From Porcincola sp945869225 (lineage in GTDB: Bacteria; Bacillota; Clostridia; Lachnospirales; Lachnospiraceae), in contig NZ_JBQKGW010000004.1 of assembly GCF_052118625.1 (NCBI RefSeq), forward strand, positions 62,001 through 126,000: DNA of 64,000 nt, in the 5' to 3' direction. A program made the position numbers and the translations under genes. This document shows positions 59,297-64,000 of this stretch, one piece after another; position 1 is the first letter of the stretch, and the number at the start of each line of letters is the position of its first letter. The notes beneath the pieces are model-generated. The model was not told the DNA's origin, ran no database searches, and saw nothing but the letters and a program-made list of their open reading frames with translations.

Positions 59297-59325
59297 TTTA
59301 CAGCCCGCATCCTAGATGATATAAA
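59297..59325 (+). promoter_or_regulatory. Promoter of the Flp/Tad-type pilus operon
   Basis: -35 TTTACA (59297-59302), 17-bp spacer, -10 TATAAA (59320-59325), giving a leader of about 270 bases before the first gene. No known riboswitch was recognised in the leader. Confidence 0.8.
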
Positions 59326-59602
59326 TCCATCATTCCCAATTCACTTTTCTTTTACACCTCTCTTTGAAAGCCCCTCTGAGCATCCATCTGCTTCCATCAC
59401 ATGAAGATCTCCGGATCTCCGCCGGAAGGCCGATGGATCCTGATGTTTCTCCACGCTTCCAGCAGGTCTGTCTCCGGAGACGCATAAACCTCTTACGCTG
59501 ATGTGTACAGGCACAGATCCGCCGTTCACTGCACAGGCATCTGAAGAGTCCCGCTCCGCAGAAAGATCCTGGCGGAAAATTCCAAAGAAAGGAGGCTCCC
59601 GT

Positions 59603-59815
59603 ATGAACAGACTGGCTGCCCGTCTCACCCATTTCTCTTCTCTCGCGCGTTCTGCCGCCAGGAACTTCGTCCAGGATGAGGACGGTGTCACCGTTGTTGA
59701 AATCATCCTGGTACTCGTTGTTCTGATTTCACTCGTTGTCATCTTCCGAAAGCAGCTTACGAATATTGTCAAGGACATCCTTGACCGGGCTGCAAGAGAC
59801 GCCAGAGGCGTCTGA
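59603..59815 (+). CDS. Flp1-type IVb pilin, major pilin candidate
   Basis: 70 residues from ATG 59603 (AAAGGAGG at 7 bases). A basic leader ends in a class IV prepilin site: DEDG28 then VTVVE with E33 at +5, followed by a hydrophobic helix (IILVLVVLISLVVIF) and a short polar tail KQLTNIVKDILDRAARD. After cleavage by the prepilin peptidase (62625-63068) it would polymerise as a thin pilus. First gene of the locus. Confidence 0.88.
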   Translation: MNRLAARLTHFSSLARSAARNFVQDEDGVTVVEIILVLVVLISLVVIFRKQLTNIVKDILDRAARDARGV

Positions 59816-59892
59816 TGGCACTTCACCCCACACGCCGGCAGATTGCCGGGAGTGTCTGAGAACGCATCCTGATATGCGTAACCGGAGGGCAT

Positions 59893-61509
59893 ATGAGGCG
59901 CTCACGTGCGGTTATCACCGTTTTTTTCAGTCTTCTGAGTATTCTGTTTCTCAGTCTGATGTTCACATGCGCCGAGGCGGTCCGATATCGCGGTGCGCGC
60001 GCGCACTGCGCCAATCTGACGGCGGTCGGCAACTGGTCGGTATTCTCCGGGTTTGAGAACCGGCTGCTTGAAAAATTCGACCTGTTCGGCATCCACAGCG
60101 CGGGAGGCGGTACAAGCCTGTCCATCCCGAAGCTGAATGAATCCCTGAAATCCTGGATGGATGAAAACGCTGATGTCCGGGGATCGATCAGCGAAAAGCT
60201 GCCCGGGCTGACATTTGACCCCTTCCAGGTAACAGTCCAATCGACCGAGATCACCGCGTATGCTCTTCTCTCAGACAAAAGAGGCGCGTATTTCTACCAG
60301 CAGGCAGTAGATTTCATGCATGAAACTGCATGGATGAACGCGCTTGGCAAGCTTTCAGACGCTTCAAAATCCGCAAAAGACGCACAGGAGGCATTGAAAA
60401 CCTATGAACAGTCAAAAAAAGACGCTGACAAAAAGGCTAAGCAGCTCAGGGAGAAGACAAAGCAGCTTGAAGGGACCCTCAAGGCCGATCCGGATGCCGG
60501 TTCTTCTCCGGCGGGCTCCGTCGTCATCATCGGCCCGAACGGTTCCGCCTCTGTGGGATCCTCCTCCGGCGGTCTGTCTCCTTCTCAGCAGCAGATGAAG
60601 GCGGAAAAAGAAAAAGCCTCCCGGGTCAAAAACCCCCTCTGGAAGATGATCGCGCTCAGCTGGAAGAATGTTCTTCCGCTTGTCTGCGGAGATCTGGACG
60701 TCTCCGCCGGAAAACTTCCCGGAAAGGAACTTCTGTCCAAACGCCGGAAAGAGTCCGGTACGCTCGATCTTGAGCAGAAACGCGGCGGCACGGCGGATAA
60801 CCTGCTCTTTCGGGAATACCTGCTCGATCATTTTCCAAGATGGCATTCCGACGAGCCGGCAGCCCGCCTGAAGTATCAGATTGAATATCTCATCAGCGGG
60901 ACTGCCTCCGACTCGAAAAACCTGAAAAACACCGTAAAACGGCTGATCCTTCTTCGCGAGGCATACAACTATCTCCATCTTCAAAAAGACCCGAAGGCAC
61001 TGAAAGAGACTTCCACCCTTGCTGCTCTGATCCTGGGCTGGACCGGCAATGCTGCCCTGATTGAATCCTTCCGGGAGCTGCTCGTGTTCTACTGGGCATA
61101 CGGAGAATCTCTGTACGATGTCCGGATTCTGATGCACAAGGGCAAGGTTCCCCTGATCAAGACCGCTGCTGACTGGCACGTCCCCTTACGTCAGCTCCAT
61201 GACCTTCCGTCACGGCTGGAGAAGGCTGACCGGACATCCGGAAGAGGGCTTGCCTATGCTGATTACCTGCGGCTTCTTCTGAATATGCAGTCTGTAAAGG
61301 TTCAGAAAGAGCGGGCTCTCGATCTTCTCGAACTCAATCTGCAGAGTGAGGAAGGCTGCGAGACGTTCCGGGCAGATACCTGCGTCATCGCCATGAAGAA
61401 TGTTTGTACATTCCGCATCCGTCCCGTCTTCTCTGCCATTCCGAGGGCTTTCCTTGGTACAGGCTTTTCCGGCGGAGAGATCAGGATTGAAGGCGGATTT
61501 GCATACTGA
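59893..61509 (+). CDS. DUF5702 protein, TadG-like component of the pilus locus
   Basis: 538 residues; ATG follows GGAGGG. N-terminal membrane helix (VITVFFSLLSILFLSLMFTC) with short cytoplasmic tail; the rest should be extracellular. A charged coiled coil (about 150-205, KDAQEALKTYEQSKKDADKK) is followed by a Gly/Ser loop and a helical domain ending TCVIAMKNVCTFRIRPVFSA. Such proteins accompany Flp/TadE genes in Clostridia; role in pilus assembly is by association. Family name given from memory of typical Lachnospiraceae loci. Confidence 0.75.
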   Translation: MRRSRAVITVFFSLLSILFLSLMFTCAEAVRYRGARAHCANLTAVGNWSVFSGFENRLLEKFDLFGIHSAGGGTSLSIPKLNESLKSWMDENADVRGSISEKLPGLTFDPFQVTVQSTEITAYALLSDKRGAYFYQQAVDFMHETAWMNALGKLSDASKSAKDAQEALKTYEQSKKDADKKAKQLREKTKQLEGTLKADPDAGSSPAGSVVIIGPNGSASVGSSSGGLSPSQQQMKAEKEKASRVKNPLWKMIALSWKNVLPLVCGDLDVSAGKLPGKELLSKRRKESGTLDLEQKRGGTADNLLFREYLLDHFPRWHSDEPAARLKYQIEYLISGTASDSKNLKNTVKRLILLREAYNYLHLQKDPKALKETSTLAALILGWTGNAALIESFRELLVFYWAYGESLYDVRILMHKGKVPLIKTAADWHVPLRQLHDLPSRLEKADRTSGRGLAYADYLRLLLNMQSVKVQKERALDLLELNLQSEEGCETFRADTCVIAMKNVCTFRIRPVFSAIPRAFLGTGFSGGEIRIEGGFAY

Positions 61510-61584
61510 TGAGGCTTTCCGGCCGCCAGACCGCACCCTGTTTCTGTCCCATCAACACTGACCACGCAAGTGAGGTGAGAAAGG

Positions 61585-62628
61585 ATGTCCTTTCCAGGCA
61601 GAATCCAATCCGAATTACAATTATGTGTTCTCAGTCCCCTCTCCATCCCATCTACAGGCGGCAGCTCTGCACGCCAGGCTGAGAACCCAGACAAATCTGC
61701 CATGCTGACGCCGGCTGCAAAGAATCAATGCAGCTGCGGAAGCATTCAACCAACACACTCAGGAAAGGAAAACGCACTCTCTCCCACAATAAAGCGGTCA
61801 GGATTCCCCTCAGTCCGCCGGGTTGAACCGCGCCGAAGAAGGACATCCTCTCCCGCCTCACTTACAGTTGAAGCCGCACTGGAACTTCCCCTGTTTTTCC
61901 TTTGCATGATGCTGATTCTGCACCTGTCCGTCGTTTTCAGAGCCGCTGCGGAATTCTCCGGAAGAATGACCCAGGCAGCGGAACAGCTGTCCTTATTCGC
62001 CTACTCCCGTGCCTATGAGGACTCCAACCACCTGCTTCGAGGAGCGCTCTCCGATGTCTGGGTACACAGCCAGGTCATCCCCAAGGCTGCAGACAGGGAG
62101 GCCATCCAGCATCCCTCCTTTCTGCTCTCATCCTTTCTGAAGGAGGACAGCCGCATATCCCTTGTCCTCACCTATCAGATCAAAGCACCCGTTTCGGTCA
62201 TCCGGCTTCCCTGGAAAGTCTTTGTTCAGAAGATCACCATTCGCGGCTTTACCGGCCGTAAAGGAGTCTCGGGCGAGAAAGGCGGTGAAGACAGTGTAGA
62301 GGAAACCCGGGAGGTTTATGTGACGGACTCCGGTACGGTCTACCACACAGATGCCGACTGCTCCCACCTGAAACTGACGGTCGCGCAGATCACGCGTCCG
62401 CAGCTGAAAACCGTCCGGAATTATAAGGGGTCAATCTACAAAAGCTGCCGGTACTGCGGCTCGAAGAATCCCGGAAGCAGCACCGTTCTTGTGAACCCCT
62501 ACGGCGATGCCTGGCACACCAGCTCCACCTGTCCGGGACTGAAGAGAAGCATCCGGACTGTCCATGCGGATGATGTCCATGACCTGCGTGAGTGTCTGGA
62601 CTGTGCGAAAAGGAGGACTGCGGCATGA
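61585..62628 (+). CDS. TadE-like pseudopilin with a long leader and a duplicated Cys/His module
   Basis: 347 residues; ATG 61585 follows GAGGTG at 7 bases. Residues 1-91 form an unusually long, Arg/Ser/Pro-rich leader before the pseudopilin cleavage-like site A91/S92 with E96 at +5 (SPASLTVEAALELPLFF). After the hydrophobic helix and a TadE-like body, the C-terminus has two similar modules: H254-C259-H261...C288-C291 (YHTDADCSHLK, SCRYCG) and H311-C316...C337-C340 (WHTSSTCPGLKR, ECLDCA), which look like small metal-binding (Ada/zinc-type) units. The extracellular position of such a module is unusual. Stop overlaps the next gene. Confidence 0.82.
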   Translation: MSFPGRIQSELQLCVLSPLSIPSTGGSSARQAENPDKSAMLTPAAKNQCSCGSIQPTHSGKENALSPTIKRSGFPSVRRVEPRRRRTSSPASLTVEAALELPLFFLCMMLILHLSVVFRAAAEFSGRMTQAAEQLSLFAYSRAYEDSNHLLRGALSDVWVHSQVIPKAADREAIQHPSFLLSSFLKEDSRISLVLTYQIKAPVSVIRLPWKVFVQKITIRGFTGRKGVSGEKGGEDSVEETREVYVTDSGTVYHTDADCSHLKLTVAQITRPQLKTVRNYKGSIYKSCRYCGSKNPGSSTVLVNPYGDAWHTSSTCPGLKRSIRTVHADDVHDLRECLDCAKRRTAA

Positions 62629-63068
62629 CCTGGAACCTGCTGATTTCCTATCTCGCAGCCCTGGTCTATCTCCTTCTGAGCGCCAGAAGCGACCTGAAGT
62701 ACCGTTCGATCTGCCCACTTCACGCCATCCTGACCGCTGCTGCAGCGCTGCCCTTCAATCTGCTGACCGGGCTGTACCCGCCGGCGGAGCTTGTATATCT
62801 GCTTGTCGGCGGCGCTTTCCTGTTTCTGATCTCCTTTGCCAGTCACTTCGCTCTGGGGGCTGGAGACTGCTTCGCCATCACCGCCTGCGGCTTTCTGATC
62901 GGTTTCTCCGAAGAGATTGCCTGCATGACTTCAGGTTTCCTGCTTTGCGCCATCTGGTCTTTCTCCCTTCTTCTGCGGAAAAAAGCCGGCAGAAAGGACA
63001 CGCTTCCATTTCTGCCCTTCCTGTTTGCCGGGCACCTGACTGTCTTCACGCTCAATCTGATCACCTGA
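62625..63068 (+). CDS. Prepilin peptidase, TadV/CpaA type (A24)
   Basis: 147 residues from ATG 62625 (AAGGAGG at 8 bases), overlapping the upstream stop as ATGA. Membrane protein with the two catalytic aspartates of the A24 family: D23 in SARSDLKYRSI and D81 in GAGDCFAI (GxGD). It lacks the methylase domain, as TadV does. Should cleave the Flp1 and TadE-like precursors encoded beside it. Confidence 0.92.
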   Translation: MTWNLLISYLAALVYLLLSARSDLKYRSICPLHAILTAAAALPFNLLTGLYPPAELVYLLVGGAFLFLISFASHFALGAGDCFAITACGFLIGFSEEIACMTSGFLLCAIWSFSLLLRKKAGRKDTLPFLPFLFAGHLTVFTLNLIT

Positions 63069-63079
63069 GGATCCAATTC

Positions 63080-63574
63080 ATGCCGAAACTGTTTTCTGTA
63101 CCTTTTATCTTTGCCAAAACACGCCTTTCCGCAGTCTTCACCGTGGAAGCCGCCCTTCTGATGGCCCTGATCCTTCCTGTCCTGCTCAGTCTGATCTATA
63201 TGGGATTCCTGGACCATGACCGCGGTGTCCTGCAGGGCGCTGCCTGCGAGGCTGCCTCCCTGGCCGACAACAGTGCTCCGGATAAAGCCCGTGAGAAAAA
63301 ACTGCGTACCCTCACAGAAGAAATCGGAAAGGATGCCGTTCTTGTGTCCCGCAGCCTGGAGTCTTCTTTTTCACTCAGCAAAGATCTTGTTCAGGTTTCC
63401 TACACAGGAAGCATGAAGGTCCCTGGCCTTCTTCCTCGGCTTTTCGGCAGGGAAACGCTCTCGACCGGGCGGACCTTTTCAAGGAAATTGTTTTCTCCCG
63501 CTCCCGCCATCCGGAAAATCCGGGGACTGCGGTATCTCAGCTCCAGGCTGAACGGAAAAGAGGCTGCATCGTGA
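63080..63574 (+). CDS. TadE-like pseudopilin, second copy
   Basis: 164 residues from ATG 63080 (TGAGGA upstream). Leader of about 18 residues ends before VFTVEAALLMALILPVLLSL, with A at -1 and E at +5 as in pseudopilins. The body (about 45-160) is polar with no cysteine module. Stop overlaps the start of the next gene (GTGA). Confidence 0.82.
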   Translation: MPKLFSVPFIFAKTRLSAVFTVEAALLMALILPVLLSLIYMGFLDHDRGVLQGAACEAASLADNSAPDKAREKKLRTLTEEIGKDAVLVSRSLESSFSLSKDLVQVSYTGSMKVPGLLPRLFGRETLSTGRTFSRKLFSPAPAIRKIRGLRYLSSRLNGKEAAS

Positions 63575-64000
63575 ATATCACCGTTATCAAAGAAACAGAC
63601 CAGACATACCTCTCGCTGGACGGATTTGATCCACAGGAATATGGCTACGCAGTCAACATGGCACAGAACTGTCCCCTCGAAAGCCTTCTGCCGATCCATA
63701 TCTTTTTCTGCGACGGAAAAAGTCTTGTTCGCTACCGCATCACCGGTTTTACATCCCTGTCAGAACGCTTCAGTGACAGCCCGCTTCGGCTGTCTGACAT
63801 CCGAAACATCCTCTATACACTCCGCGATATCTGCCAGCGGCTTCCGGAATATCTGCTTACTTCAGAGGACCTTCTCCTCGATCCGGAGAAGCTGTTCATT
63901 CGTCCCGGCAGCAGTAAGATCCATGTATGCTATATCCCGGGTCTCCCAACCGTACTTTCCTCCAGCCGGATGCTGCTTGCAGAATTTCTTCTGAAACGTA
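63571..64000 (+). CDS. DUF6382-type protein, N-terminal part (runs off the window)
   Basis: GTG 63571 overlaps the upstream stop. 143 codons are visible, starting NITVIKETDQTYLSLDGFDP and containing LPIHIFFCDGKSLVRYRITG, LLDPEKLFIRPGSSKIHVCY and IPGLPTVL. This looks like the N-terminal domain (DUF6382) that precedes an FHA phosphothreonine-binding domain in cytoplasmic proteins of Clostridial pilus loci. The FHA part, if present, is beyond base 64000. Family from memory; moderate confidence. Confidence 0.68.
   Translation, partial: MNITVIKETDQTYLSLDGFDPQEYGYAVNMAQNCPLESLLPIHIFFCDGKSLVRYRITGFTSLSERFSDSPLRLSDIRNILYTLRDICQRLPEYLLTSEDLLLDPEKLFIRPGSSKIHVCYIPGLPTVLSSSRMLLAEFLLKR

Noticed and set aside
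59326..59602. c-di-GMP riboswitch in the pilus operon leader
   Set aside because: The leader is long enough, but neither GEMM-I nor class II conserved cores were seen.

Overview
The window looks like a stretch of chromosome from a Gram-positive anaerobe of the class Clostridia, most likely a Lachnospiraceae-type organism. This is an inference from gene content. The markers are a GdpP-L9-DnaB cluster, S6-SSB-S18, a BmpA-type nucleoside ABC transporter, a preQ1-I riboswitch before queT, a class B sortase, DUF5702/TadE/DUF6382 Flp-pilus genes, AGGAGG-type ribosome binding sites and TTGACA/TATAAT promoters. No plasmid, phage, insertion sequence or CRISPR array was seen. The DNA is moderately GC-rich by eye (not counted). 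From about 8 to 55 kb almost all genes lie on the minus strand; from 55.4 kb to the end they lie on the plus strand.

Layout. 0-8 kb: 3' end of typA; a lactate/malate dehydrogenase with a strong promoter and a perfect 20-bp operator, preceded by greA-ispE-gntR; a PHP phosphatase; trmB; a cluster of DnaA boxes; a small phospholipase-C-like gene; tRNA-Lys(CUU). 8-19 kb: an SH3-NlpC/P60 wall hydrolase with a WalR-like box; mtnA-dnaB-rplI-gdpP; and a 1210-residue fusion of a GH13 amylase-like enzyme to a glycogen branching enzyme through twelve 9-residue repeats. 19-31 kb: a nucleoside ABC transporter; then trkA-trkH in one transcription unit with an unrecognised TPR-disordered-AAA+ protein; pdxK-like kinase. 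31-36 kb: a cryptic promoter-to-terminator unit with only short, apparently frameshifted frames; an aconitase-like hydratase; fructose-bisphosphate aldolase. 36-46 kb: a 1593-residue sortase-anchored surface protein; rpsF-ssb-rpsR; cobB; class B sortase; asnS; preQ1-controlled queT. 46-55 kb: GntR/LacI regulator; an unrecognised 823-residue membrane protein next to a transglutaminase-like lipoprotein and a beta-CASP nuclease; HAD phosphatase; an AEC transporter whose ribosome binding site and start codon are triplicated by a 29-bp tandem repeat. 55-64 kb: FAD oxidoreductase, methyltransferase, small hydrolase, murG, and the first six genes of an Flp/Tad-type pilus locus that runs off the window.

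The genes group by function: envelope building and surface display (NlpC, sortase, surface protein, MurG, pili), replication and translation core (DnaB, SSB, L9, S6, S18, AsnS, TrmB), potassium and c-di-AMP physiology (GdpP, TrkA/TrkH), and carbon metabolism (dehydrogenase, aldolase, glycogen enzyme). The most unusual items are the TPR-AAA+ protein in the potassium operon, the triplicated initiation region at 55.1 kb, the amylase-branching enzyme fusion, the DnaA-box cluster away from dnaA, and the cryptic transcription unit at 31.6-32.2 kb. All functional calls rest on motif reading; no database search was run.
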